This document shows positions 43,317 to 52,035 of a stretch of 64,000 bases of DNA, piece by piece (within the stretch, counting starts at the first letter, position 1; the number at the start of each line of letters is the position of its first letter). This DNA comes from Rhizobium rhizoryzae (GTDB taxonomy: Bacteria > Pseudomonadota > Alphaproteobacteria > Rhizobiales > Rhizobiaceae). The notes beneath the pieces are model-generated. The model saw only the letters and a list, made by a program, of their open reading frames with translations. It made no database searches and was not told the DNA's origin. The DNA lies in contig NZ_CP049249.1 of the NCBI RefSeq assembly GCF_011046895.1, positions 1,133,501 through 1,197,500 of the forward strand. Direction: 5' to 3'. A program made the translations under genes and the position numbers.

Positions 43317-45518
43317 TCAGGCGGCGCTCGATCCCAGATACTGTTCCGTGAAGCTGGCTTGCGGTCTGCCCAGCAGATAACCCTGGACCGATCCGCAACC
43401 GGCTGCACGCAGCAGATCCAGCTGTTCCTTGTATTCGACACCTTCGGCGGTCACGCTGATGTCCAGTCCCCGGGCCAGGGAAACAGTCGACAGCACGATA
43501 TTGAGACACCGGGTACTTTCCGCGACACCTGAAATGAAGCGGCGATCCAGCTTGATACGCGTGACCGGCAGATCAATCAGATAGGACAAGGATGCGAACC
43601 CGGTTCCAAAATCATCAAGTGCTATGCCGACACCCATCGCCCGAATGGCCGTCAGGATGGTGATCGCCTCCTTGCCTTCGACCTTGTTGGTTTCGGTGAT
43701 TTCTATCTCCAGACGGTCAGCCGAGAGGCCGGTTTCATTGAGTGTGGCACGAATGAAATCCGGTAGATCCTGTCTCAGCAGGCCGATGGCAGAGATATTG
43801 ACAGAGACTGTTGTCCGATCATCCTTGCCTGCCATCTGGCGGCAGGCCTGCTTCAGGACCCAGCGGTCGAGCTCAACGATAAAACCGGTTTCTTCAGCGG
43901 CAGGGATAAATTTGTCGGGCGTAATGAAGCCGCGTTTGGGATGGTTCCATCTCACCAGCGCCTCATAGCCCGAAATTCTACCCTCGCCGATGGCGACGAT
44001 CGGCTGATAATGTACCTCGAATTGGTCCTCGTTCAGGGCAGTCATGAGCTCCAGCTCGATAGTGGAGCGGTGTGATGTTTCCATGGTCATCCCTGGTTCG
44101 AATATATGGAAGCAACCGCGGCCTGCACCCTTCGATGTGTAAAGCGCGACATCCGCATTGCTCAAAATTTGATTGGAGTTTCGGCCGTGTAATGGTGCCC
44201 TGGCAATTCCGATACTGGCACCGATAGACAATGAAAGTTCGTTGATCTGAAAGGGTCTGGAAATTGCCTCCAGAATTCGGGCAGCCAGCCGCTTTGCCTC
44301 CTTTTCGGCGTTCAAGGCTACCACCTGGATGAGCGCGAACTCATCGCCACCGAGGCGGGCGAAAACATCGTCTGGCCCCAGCAATGTGGAAACGCGTTTG
44401 CAGGTCGATATCAACACCTGGTCACCAACAGCGTGCCCATAGGTGTCATTCACGGGTTTGAAGCGATCAAGATCCAGCAACATCACGTTGATGATCTTGT
44501 TTCCGACTTCGACCTCTTCAAGTAAACTATTCAGTGCTTTCTGGAGAAACGCCCGGTTTGGCAGTCCCGTGAGAGCGTCATGATGGGCAAGATGCTCCAG
44601 TTCTCTGGCTGCTTCCCGCATCTGTCTCAAATGTTCACGCTCGACCACTGCCTCCCGCAAGGTCTCGATCGTTGTGGCAAGTTGCCCGATTTCATCCTGT
44701 CGTCGCTGGTACGGCGTGATGTTCCCCGTTTCATCGCGAGCAATCCGTTTGAGCGCCTCGATCAGAACTGGTACGGGTTTGAAAAGGCTGCGGAGGAGCA
44801 AGGCAATCGCGCCGCCGGTGGCAAGCATGATGACAGCGAACGATAAAAGTGAATTGCGGTAAAAGATGCCGCGGGTAGCCATGAGCGATTCCGTCGTCCC
44901 GACCGATGCGGCGACGCCACCCAGCATCTTGCCCTCGGAGGAGCGGATAGGCAGATAGCCGATGTAGTGCTCTTCAGTGCCAATCTTGCCAAAGCCGGTG
45001 AAAAACTCCGTGTATTCTTCTGACGGTCCGCCATTGTCCTGAACGGATAGCGTCAAGCCGGCAGGCCCGCCGTCACTGTCAGTAATGGAAACCAGGCTTT
45101 TCGTCGAAGCATCGTATTGGAGGAGCCACACCTTCTGCTTTGTCTGCACGGACGCGAGCGCGAGAACATCCACGGCCACATAGCCGGTATCCAGCACCGA
45201 CGCATCGTCGCCTATCATGCGGTCGGTGATGATCCGTACAATCTGGCTCGACGGTGTCATGTCCACGGCAACGAAGGTATAGACGCTTCGAATTGCACTG
45301 CTGACGATCTGGATATTGGTGCTCGCCTGCTGTCGCCATTCATCTCGCTGACTTCGCTCGATCATGATCCAACCCGTCGCGGCGCCAGAAATGTAGGCAA
45401 GCGCGACAGCAAATAGCAGGAATGAGGTAACTTTGCCGATGATGGATCGACGCCAATTCAAACGCGTCTTCAGGGCCTTTTGGCCTGCGAATATCGACAG
45501 CATCAGGGTTCCAATCAC
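43317..45518 (-). CDS. Membrane GGDEF-EAL c-di-GMP protein with periplasmic sensor
   Basis: A 733-residue sensor. Two membrane helices (about 27-52 and 222-245) flank a periplasmic Cache-like domain; a HAMP-like linker (about 245-300) follows. The GGDEF domain has RLGGDEF (390-394) and the EAL domain has EAL at 519-521, EITETN, DDFGTG and TAEGVE. Both catalytic sites look intact, so it could make or degrade c-di-GMP. It is the first gene of an operon with two periplasmic binding proteins, as in the NspS-MbaA pair of Vibrio cholerae. Which activity dominates cannot be read from sequence. Confidence 0.94.
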   Translation of the reverse strand: MIGTLMLSIFAGQKALKTRLNWRRSIIGKVTSFLLFAVALAYISGAATGWIMIERSQRDEWRQQASTNIQIVSSAIRSVYTFVAVDMTPSSQIVRIITDRMIGDDASVLDTGYVAVDVLALASVQTKQKVWLLQYDASTKSLVSITDSDGGPAGLTLSVQDNGGPSEEYTEFFTGFGKIGTEEHYIGYLPIRSSEGKMLGGVAASVGTTESLMATRGIFYRNSLLSFAVIMLATGGAIALLLRSLFKPVPVLIEALKRIARDETGNITPYQRRQDEIGQLATTIETLREAVVEREHLRQMREAARELEHLAHHDALTGLPNRAFLQKALNSLLEEVEVGNKIINVMLLDLDRFKPVNDTYGHAVGDQVLISTCKRVSTLLGPDDVFARLGGDEFALIQVVALNAEKEAKRLAARILEAISRPFQINELSLSIGASIGIARAPLHGRNSNQILSNADVALYTSKGAGRGCFHIFEPGMTMETSHRSTIELELMTALNEDQFEVHYQPIVAIGEGRISGYEALVRWNHPKRGFITPDKFIPAAEETGFIVELDRWVLKQACRQMAGKDDRTTVSVNISAIGLLRQDLPDFIRATLNETGLSADRLEIEITETNKVEGKEAITILTAIRAMGVGIALDDFGTGFASLSYLIDLPVTRIKLDRRFISGVAESTRCLNIVLSTVSLARGLDISVTAEGVEYKEQLDLLRAAGCGSVQGYLLGRPQASFTEQYLGSSAA

Positions 45519-45913
45519 AGTGCAATTATAAGTAGGTTGTCTAAATCTTGCAGCCCTGATGATGGTTGCGCGGTTCTTTCCAAATCATTGACGAAGGTGA
45601 AACTGTGAAACAAACCACCCGGATGGTTAATAAAAATATATTAATCAGAATGTGATAATTTTAGATTTAGATAAGCGGACTGACGTCATAATAAATACTT
45701 TTGTCTGAGAAGGATATAAATCAGATTCGCGCAAAGATTCGAATAATAGACAAAAAAATCGACTTTCACGGGATTTAATACAGATGATTTTCTTGTAAAT
45801 GATCACGTATCATATTGTCGATTTATGATAATGCCCCGGTGTGGCACCAGTGGAATACTTGAAGTCGATGATACCAGACCCGTTCGCCCTGTCGCTCGCT
45901 CGTGTTCCGAGCG
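45519..45913. other. AT-rich intergenic region
   Basis: About 395 bases without a gene, between the GGDEF-EAL start and the end of the sulfatase-like gene. It is strikingly A/T-rich compared with the flanks (for example around 45620-45800). The GGDEF-EAL promoter should lie at its left end. No ORF with an RBS, no repeat array and no attachment site was seen. Confidence 0.6.
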
Positions 45914-47536
45914 TCAGGAATTTGGTTCGGAAAAGAGCTCTACGATAAGGTTGCGCAGTTGATCCATTCTCAGACTCTCGGTCTGTACCGGCCTCAAGCC
46001 TGAATTGAAGCCTTGCCGAAGGAATTCGGCTACAACATCCGTGCGCTTTGCAATGATGTGAATTGGGACATCGCGCGTTGCGTCAGGCCCGGTCACGACT
46101 GATGCCGGCTGATGATCACCGATAACAATGAAAATCGCATCATCACCAAAGGTACGGATATAGCTTGCCACCGCCTCCAGCGAATAGTCTATCGTTCGGA
46201 TGTAATGGTCCCGGATGCGGTCGGGGTCTGCCCAGACGAAAGCCGGCGACTCGCCGGACGCCGCCTGGTCATTGAAGGTTTTCCCATCACCGACCGCCTG
46301 CCAGTCGATCATGTGAGCGACTGGCGTCCAGGGCGCATGACTTGAGATGAGGGCAGTCTCGATCATGACATTGCGACGTGGTTGCGGATCTCGAATGAGT
46401 TTTTGAATTGCCGAGAGCGTATATTGGTCTGGCATTGTGATCCAGTTGAAGGGCTGGCCCTGATAACTAAGATCTTTCGCCGCATAGACCCGATCATAAC
46501 CAAAATAGGCGCTTTCCGGCCAATCCAGAGTGATTGCAGGCATGGCCGCCGCCGTCTCCCAGCCTGCATTCTTAAACAAGCGGTTGAGACTGCTTCTGTC
46601 GCTCATGACCAGTCGATCGTAGCGCGCCTGACTGTCGATCCAGAGTCCAGACAACAGTGTGCCATGGGCAAGCCAACTGAGGCCCGCCACAGTCGGCGAT
46701 GTGACCCAGCGACTGGCAATCTGAAACCCGGACTGTTCGAGGCTTTTCTGCATATCCTCAAATCGTGCAGCGATACGCGGCGAGAAACGTGTGTCTTCAA
46801 CAGCACTGCGTCCGTAAGACTCGACGAATATCAGGAAAACGTCCTGTCCCTTGACCCGTCCCATGAGCTCGGTCTTTCCTTTGAAAGGGTCGGATTGTGC
46901 GAGCTCCACCTCAAAGCGGTGCATGTCGGCAATTGCATGCGAGATCAGATCGAGCCGCTGTATCAGATAGGGCGTGGCTTTGGCTTCGACCGTCAACGCA
47001 TGCCGCTCATCTTCGCTTCTTAGCATCAGACCCGAAAGCCCGATCAATGCGGTTGATACCGCCACACAGCCGTAAAGCCTGCGTTTGGATGACCAGCCTC
47101 CCGGAAAGTTGCATGACCAATAAAACAGGCCAATTATGATGAAAAGGCTGAAGGAGCCGGACAGAATGGCAAATGCGCCGACCCAGGTACCAATGCTCCT
47201 GGAAAGCACATTCCAGCCGTCTCCAATCATTTTGATATCGAGGTACGGGTTGAACGGTCGCTGAAACGCCGATTGCGTGCCGATGTCTGCGAGCTTGAGC
47301 AGAACCAGCAAGCTTGCCAGTACAGTGACCACAGCCGCAAGTTTTCCCCGCCACTTGCCGGGCACGATGATGAGACCCAGAGCTATGATCGGTATCTCAA
47401 GCGGGATGGACAGGAATGTCTGGAGATCGAATGCGTCGGGATGTTCCGGCATGTTGATGAATGCGGATAGAAGAACGCAGAACAAAAGAAATCGCGTCGT
47501 GCTTACAAACATGCCAATCATTCCCGCCGTCGTCAT
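45914..47536 (-). CDS. Membrane sulfatase-fold protein (LtaS/phosphoethanolamine-transferase-like)
   Basis: A 540-residue protein with four to five N-terminal membrane helices (to about residue 180) and a periplasmic alkaline-phosphatase/sulfatase domain. Metal and nucleophile sites are FVESYGRSA (glutamate), SPTVAGLSWLAH (candidate nucleophile threonine) and VIGDHQPA (Asp-His). Relatives transfer phosphoglycerol or phosphoethanolamine, or cleave sulfate or phosphate esters. It diverges from the flippase-like gene (less than 100 bases between starts), so it may modify a product of the pterin/lipid locus; this link is inferred. Confidence 0.88.
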   Translation of the reverse strand: MTTAGMIGMFVSTTRFLLFCVLLSAFINMPEHPDAFDLQTFLSIPLEIPIIALGLIIVPGKWRGKLAAVVTVLASLLVLLKLADIGTQSAFQRPFNPYLDIKMIGDGWNVLSRSIGTWVGAFAILSGSFSLFIIIGLFYWSCNFPGGWSSKRRLYGCVAVSTALIGLSGLMLRSEDERHALTVEAKATPYLIQRLDLISHAIADMHRFEVELAQSDPFKGKTELMGRVKGQDVFLIFVESYGRSAVEDTRFSPRIAARFEDMQKSLEQSGFQIASRWVTSPTVAGLSWLAHGTLLSGLWIDSQARYDRLVMSDRSSLNRLFKNAGWETAAAMPAITLDWPESAYFGYDRVYAAKDLSYQGQPFNWITMPDQYTLSAIQKLIRDPQPRRNVMIETALISSHAPWTPVAHMIDWQAVGDGKTFNDQAASGESPAFVWADPDRIRDHYIRTIDYSLEAVASYIRTFGDDAIFIVIGDHQPASVVTGPDATRDVPIHIIAKRTDVVAEFLRQGFNSGLRPVQTESLRMDQLRNLIVELFSEPNS

Positions 47537-47628
47537 CCGCGCCGGTCCATCACAATCAACGTTCCGTATCTTGAACTACGCCCCGATCGTGGATGGCGAT
47601 CACCCTGCTCGAGGAAAGGAGCCCGATT

Positions 47629-48513
47629 TTGAAACTGGTGCGCATCTTCGGTACCGCTCTTGCCTTGGTCCTTGCTGCGTGGGTGGTCTGGCAGACCGAC
47701 TGGAGCATCGTTTTAAAATCTCTCTCATCCGTTTCCCTGGTCCATCTCTCCGCAGGCTTGTTGTTGGTCCAGTTCCAGATCTGCATGTCCGCATTCCGCT
47801 GGCGGTATACTGCCTTGAGCATCGGACAGCCCATCGGGAAGTGGCAGGCCGTTCGCGAGTACTATCTGTCGACAGGTCTCAACCAGTTGCTGCCAGGCGG
47901 GGTCGCAGGGGATGCAATCCGCGCTTATCGGGGACGGGCGCAGGATGGGTCGGGCCTGGCGCGATCTGCTACGTCCGTCATTCTCGAGCGACTGTCTGGC
48001 CAGATCGCCCTTCTGATGTTCGTTTTGGTAGGCCTGCTGCTTTGGCCAGATCGGATCTATGGGACCAATAAATGGGCTGTGTTGGCCTTGGTCGGTGTCC
48101 TGTTGGCAGCCTTGTGCTTGGCGGTTCTTCCAGTCATCCGCACCAGGTTTACAGGGCTTGCAAATGATCTCAGCGCAGCTTTCTGCAGCGTGGGAGCGGC
48201 GGGTTACCAACTGACGACGAGTGTTCTGATCGTTGCATCCTATATTGCGCTTTTCATGCTGTGTGCTGACGCAACCGGGGGGGCTCTGACAATCGGTGCG
48301 GCACTGATGGTTGTCCCTCTCTGCCTGTTGACGATGGTGTTGCCGAGTGGCTTCGGCGGCTGGGGAACGAGAGAGGCTGCGGCTGCAGCTCTCTGGCCAA
48401 TGGTCGGCTACACTCCGGATCAGGGCATTGCAGCAAGCCTGCTTTATGGAGCCGTGGCCATGCTCGGCGCAGCACCAAGTCTAATGCTGTTGTTTACATC
48501 CAAGGACAGATGA
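47629..48513 (+). CDS. UPF0104 / flippase-like membrane protein
   Basis: A membrane protein of 294 residues with about seven to eight helices, in the family of the lysylphosphatidylglycerol synthase membrane domain. The signature LNQLLPGGVAGDAIRAYR and the late LPSGFGGWGTREAAAA are present; there is no aminoacyltransferase domain. Proteins of this type are thought to flip lipids or lipid-linked sugars. TTG 47629 is preferred because AAGGAG lies 7 bases upstream; an in-frame ATG at 47593 has no RBS. It converges on the CDP-alcohol phosphatidyltransferase gene. Confidence 0.87.
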   Translation: MKLVRIFGTALALVLAAWVVWQTDWSIVLKSLSSVSLVHLSAGLLLVQFQICMSAFRWRYTALSIGQPIGKWQAVREYYLSTGLNQLLPGGVAGDAIRAYRGRAQDGSGLARSATSVILERLSGQIALLMFVLVGLLLWPDRIYGTNKWAVLALVGVLLAALCLAVLPVIRTRFTGLANDLSAAFCSVGAAGYQLTTSVLIVASYIALFMLCADATGGALTIGAALMVVPLCLLTMVLPSGFGGWGTREAAAAALWPMVGYTPDQGIAASLLYGAVAMLGAAPSLMLLFTSKDR

Positions 48514-48527
48514 ACGCCCTTCGCGTG

Positions 48528-49340
48528 TCATCCGCGAGCCACGACGGGTTTGGACGACCCTCGGACGAGTGCGACGATATCGACGGCGAATGAATAGACC
48601 AGAGCGATCAAAGCAATGGCTGAAATCCATGCTGATATCGGCGCTTCGACCACCGGCACGAGTACGATACCGAGAGCCAGCACCTGGACCACACAGACCA
48701 GCTTGCGTCGAAACGAGGGCTTGAGAGGCTGATTGAGGGCAGGCAAGGCGAACTGCCCAAGAATGAACATGTATCGCATGGCACCGATGAGCAGCACCCA
48801 TGCCCCAGCCTTGCCCAGAACGAAGGCGGCACAGGACAGCATCAAAATCAGGAATGCATCGACTTCCATGTCGAACTTGGCGCCAAACTCCGACACGTGG
48901 TTGAAGCGTCTGGCGAGGTATCCATCGAACCCGTCAAGAGTGAGTGCGACCACGGTAATGATGAAGACCGCCCAGACCAAGGCTGATCCGTCCGAGTCCG
49001 CAAATGCGTCCGAAAGAAGTATTGTCGCCGCTACGAGGCTCGTCGCGGCAGCACGCACGGCGGTGACCAGATTTGCATAACCAAACCTTGTGTGACGATG
49101 CTGCGGCAAAAAGCAGAGTGACAGCCCGAACATGACAGCAAGCAATCCTGCCGCAGCCAAAGGAACAACTGGCTCCAGCGAATAATGGTAGGCGAGGGTG
49201 ACGCTACCCACCAACGATAAGACAAAGATCACCGCCATCGATTTCAAGGCATCCCTCAGCAGCCTTCGACTAGCGTTGAAGGACTGCAAGGTTGGGAGCA
49301 GACTACTCGAGCTGCGTCTGTCTGAATCAAGAATTGTCAT
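48528..49340 (-). CDS. CDP-alcohol phosphatidyltransferase
   Basis: A 270-residue membrane enzyme that transfers a phosphatidyl or similar group from a CDP-activated alcohol. The family motif DG-xx-AR-x8-G-xxx-D-xxx-D is exact at D139, G140, A143, R144, G153, D157 and D161. Six helices surround it. The acceptor is unknown. The gene follows the GTP cyclohydrolase gene by 16 bases in the same direction, so it belongs to that operon. It may attach a lipid head group, perhaps carrying the cluster's product (inference). Confidence 0.92.
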   Translation of the reverse strand: MTILDSDRRSSSSLLPTLQSFNASRRLLRDALKSMAVIFVLSLVGSVTLAYHYSLEPVVPLAAAGLLAVMFGLSLCFLPQHRHTRFGYANLVTAVRAAATSLVAATILLSDAFADSDGSALVWAVFIITVVALTLDGFDGYLARRFNHVSEFGAKFDMEVDAFLILMLSCAAFVLGKAGAWVLLIGAMRYMFILGQFALPALNQPLKPSFRRKLVCVVQVLALGIVLVPVVEAPISAWISAIALIALVYSFAVDIVALVRGSSKPVVARG

Positions 49341-49356
49341 GACGGCACGTCAATCC

Positions 49357-50463
49357 TTACTCAGCCGCGATCAAGGCGTCGACATCCAGCATATGGCCAG
49401 CGCGCGCGGTTTTCGTGCGGAGGTAAAACTCGTTTTCCGAGGTAACGCGGCCTGTGACGGCACTGCGTGCGTGAACGAGAATGCCCGCATCCGATAGCGC
49501 AGCGATTTTCGTTGGATTATTGGTGTAGACGATCACCTCATCGATATTGAGCAGCTTCAGCATGGCGACAGCAGCCTCATAACGACGATGATCGGCGCCG
49601 AAACCCAACTGGGCGTCCGCATCGATTGTGTCCATGCCGCGGTGCTGGAAGCCATAGGCCCGCATCTTGGCGCCAATGCCCGTGCCGCGCCCCTCCTGAT
49701 CAAGATACAGCAGAACGCCGCCACCAGCCTTGGCCAGCAGATCGAGACCGTTCCGGAGTTGATCACCGCAATCGCATTTCAGCGAGCCGCACAAATCGCC
49801 GGTGATGCAGGACGAGTGGATACGGATCGGCACCGGCTTTGACACATCAGGCTTGCCGACGACGATCGCCACCTGATCCTTCTGCGCCAAACCGCCGCGG
49901 AAAACGACGAAATCCGCGTAGCCAAATGTTTCCAGCGGGACCGGTGTGCGAGCGACGATCTGGAAAGACTGCCGGACGTTGGAAGACGCGGACAGTTGTG
50001 CATGATCCAGGGTGCAGCACGAAGAGAAGCGTTTATCGTCTCTTTCTACTTCTGCGCATACCATGGCTGGAAGCAGCAGCGCCGTGCTGGCGAGCTCCGC
50101 GCTCGCGCTCTCCAGTTCATTTGCCTTTCGCCAGGCGGACAAATGCTTGGTCCCGGGAGTGTAAGCAAGCTCCGACGCCTGATGGAAGCTTACATTGCGA
50201 AGCGGGGCGACGATATCGCTTGCGCGAGTGATACCAAGTTTTTCGGCACGATTGCGGGTGAGAAACAGTTCGTGCTTTTGGCCAACAACGCTCGCAAATT
50301 GATCGTACAGGGCCGGCGAAACGGCATCGAGAGCCAGTACGGCGAGAGCGCGAGATCTATCTTCGAGTATGATCGGCCGACCGAACCGCAACTCCGCTAC
50401 GGCACGCTCTACTTCACGGGAAGGGTCTTTGAACTCGAGAGCAAATGGGCTGTGCTCGGTCAT
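49357..50463 (-). CDS. ribA: GTP cyclohydrolase II with degenerate N-terminal domain
   Basis: A 368-residue protein whose C-terminal half is a complete GTP cyclohydrolase II: zinc cysteines C219, C230 and C232, EGRGTGIG, tyrosine in MRAYGFQ and arginine in GADHRRY. It should turn GTP into the diamino-ribosylamino-pyrimidinone phosphate. The first 190 residues resemble the DHBP-synthase part of RibBA in position but lack its acidic ENEGD-type motif, so that activity is probably lost. ATG 50463 has GGAG 6 bases upstream; ATGs at 50469 and 50475 are alternatives. It is divergent from the dehydrogenase-PTPS operon and co-transcribed with a CDP-alcohol phosphatidyltransferase, unlike a housekeeping rib gene. 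Confidence 0.93.
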   Translation of the reverse strand: MTEHSPFALEFKDPSREVERAVAELRFGRPIILEDRSRALAVLALDAVSPALYDQFASVVGQKHELFLTRNRAEKLGITRASDIVAPLRNVSFHQASELAYTPGTKHLSAWRKANELESASAELASTALLLPAMVCAEVERDDKRFSSCCTLDHAQLSASSNVRQSFQIVARTPVPLETFGYADFVVFRGGLAQKDQVAIVVGKPDVSKPVPIRIHSSCITGDLCGSLKCDCGDQLRNGLDLLAKAGGGVLLYLDQEGRGTGIGAKMRAYGFQHRGMDTIDADAQLGFGADHRRYEAAVAMLKLLNIDEVIVYTNNPTKIAALSDAGILVHARSAVTGRVTSENEFYLRTKTARAGHMLDVDALIAAE

Positions 50464-50588
50464 GATCATCTCCATTGAATTTTCAGCTAGTTACGCAACC
50501 AACCCATTCTTTGGATCGGTCGAAGGTGCATAAATAAAAGTTGATGGTTCAGGGGTGGAAATTCCGAAAGAAGCTCTAATTAGCAGCG

Positions 50589-50624
50589 GCTGACCCGAGG
50601 AAACTCCCGCCTCGCGCCGTCAGC
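50589..50624 (+). promoter_or_regulatory. Structured leader hairpin before the dehydrogenase-PTPS operon
   Basis: An outer stem GCTGAC / GTCAGC encloses an inner stem CGAGG / CCTCG. It lies 31 bases before the ATG at 50655. It may be a regulatory leader or just a chance hairpin; it did not match a riboswitch class known to me. Confidence 0.3.
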
Positions 50625-50654
50625 GACGCCTTAACTTGAACAGATGGTGTAGCA

Positions 50655-51620
50655 ATGGTCGATGCCAAGTCCCTCTGGTGTGAGGCAGCCGGACATCCGG
50701 TGTTGCGGTCAGAGGTTTTGACACCCAGATCAAGCGGCCAAGTGCTTGTCCGAACTCTCTTTTCAGGCATCAGCCGCGGAACTGAAACCACCGTCTTCAC
50801 TGGTAAGGTACCCGAAACGGAATATGACAGGATGCGTGCTCCACATATGTCAGGCACCTTCCCGTTCCCGGTCAAATACGGATACAGCTCGGTCGGACAG
50901 GTTGAGGAGGGTGAGGGGCTTGAGAAGGGGACTACCGTTTTCTGTCTCTTTCCACACCAGAGCCACTACCTTGTCAGAGCCGAGGATCTTGTCGTCGTCC
51001 CGGCCGGATTGCCGGCAGACCGTGCAGTTCTTGCCGCCAACATGGAGACAGCGCTTAATATCTGTTGGGATGCGCAGATCGGGATCGGTAACAGGGTCGC
51101 GGTTTTTGGTTGCGGCGTCGTCGGTCTGGCGGTCGGCTATCTCGCATCGCAGGTGCCAGGTGTGGAATGCACGCTGGTGGATCCGGATGCATCGCGGTCT
51201 GAACCGGCGGAGCGCATGGGCGCTGCCTTTTGCCATCCCGACCAGTTGAAAGGTGAATTCGACATACTGATCAACGCGTCCGGTTCTGGGCAGGCACTTG
51301 CCCAGTGTGTGGATCATGCAGGTCTTGAAGCCAGAATAGTGGAAGCCAGCTGGTATGGTGAGCGATCCGTGACATTGCCGCTCGGAGGCGCCTTTCATTC
51401 ACGCAGGCTTCGTCTCATCAGCTCACAGGTCGGACACGTCTCACCTTTACAGAGACCGCGCTGGACCTATGCGCGCCGGCTTCACAAGGCGCTGGAACTG
51501 TTGTGTCACGACAGACTTGATGTGCTGATCTCCGGGGAGACCGCTTTCGATGATCTACCCCAAGATTACGGCCGTATCCTGACCGATCCCTCCACGCTGT
51601 GTCACCGTATTCGCTACTGA
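50655..51620 (+). CDS. Zinc-free medium-chain dehydrogenase of the pterin-type cluster
   Basis: A 321-residue medium-chain dehydrogenase/reductase. The N-terminal part has SGISRGTETTVFTG where zinc enzymes have a cysteine, so catalytic zinc is probably absent, similar to BchC-like members. The Rossmann motif GCGVVGLAVGYLASQ starts near residue 154. It is the first of four tightly packed genes (dehydrogenase, PTPS homologue, glycosyltransferase, methyltransferase). Substrate unknown; oxidation or reduction of a side-chain hydroxyl of the cluster's product is a guess. Confidence 0.87.
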   Translation: MVDAKSLWCEAAGHPVLRSEVLTPRSSGQVLVRTLFSGISRGTETTVFTGKVPETEYDRMRAPHMSGTFPFPVKYGYSSVGQVEEGEGLEKGTTVFCLFPHQSHYLVRAEDLVVVPAGLPADRAVLAANMETALNICWDAQIGIGNRVAVFGCGVVGLAVGYLASQVPGVECTLVDPDASRSEPAERMGAAFCHPDQLKGEFDILINASGSGQALAQCVDHAGLEARIVEASWYGERSVTLPLGGAFHSRRLRLISSQVGHVSPLQRPRWTYARRLHKALELLCHDRLDVLISGETAFDDLPQDYGRILTDPSTLCHRIRY

Positions 51621-51636
51621 TCAAAAGGAAATTTGC

Positions 51637-52035
51637 ATGTTTGCCGTAGAAGTTCGCGATCACATCATGATTGCTCACAGCCTGCCGAGACCGGTATTTG
51701 GCCCCGCTCAGGGAATGCACGGTGCGACTTTCGTTGTCGATGCCGCCTTCTTCACACGCGATGTTGATGCCGATGGTCTGGCTGTTGATATCGGCCTGGC
51801 GACGCAGGTTCTTTCCAAGGTACTCAAGCCTTTAAACTACCAGAACCTTGATGAGGTTGAGGTTTTCAAGGGTCGCGTTTCGACAACGGAAGTGATCGCC
51901 AAGCATATTTTCGATGAGCTCGCCAAAGCCGTAAAGGCTGGCGAACTCGGTTCCGGAAGCGATCGTATCTGCAAATTGCGTGTTCTTCTGCACGAAAGCC
52001 ATATGGCGCGCGGATGGTATGAGGCCGAGCTTTGA
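51637..52035 (+). CDS. Divergent 6-pyruvoyl-tetrahydropterin synthase/QueD homologue
   Basis: A 132-residue protein of the PTPS/QueD (T-fold) family. H14 (IMIAHSL) and H28 (GMHGATF) match two zinc ligands, and the C-terminal glutamate region HESHMARG is kept. The third zinc histidine of HGHxY is alanine (A30), and the catalytic cysteine that usually precedes the HGH motif is missing (PAQGMHG). It is therefore unlikely to do the standard dihydroneopterin-triphosphate reaction. The stop overlaps the glycosyltransferase start. RBS AAAGGAAA precedes the ATG. Confidence 0.87.
   Translation: MFAVEVRDHIMIAHSLPRPVFGPAQGMHGATFVVDAAFFTRDVDADGLAVDIGLATQVLSKVLKPLNYQNLDEVEVFKGRVSTTEVIAKHIFDELAKAVKAGELGSGSDRICKLRVLLHESHMARGWYEAEL

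Noticed and set aside
45621..45640. TTAA-spaced-TTAA element as a second CtrA site near the GGDEF-EAL promoter
   Set aside because: The two TTAA halves there are not 7 bases apart, so the consensus is not met.
45519..45913. AT-rich stretch as an integration site, origin or horizontally acquired remnant
   Set aside because: No direct repeats, tRNA end, integrase or iteron-like repeats were seen; it is best read as a promoter-bearing spacer.
50589..50624. FMN or tetrahydrofolate riboswitch in front of the PTPS operon
   Set aside because: The conserved cores of those classes are not present; only a simple two-level hairpin remains.
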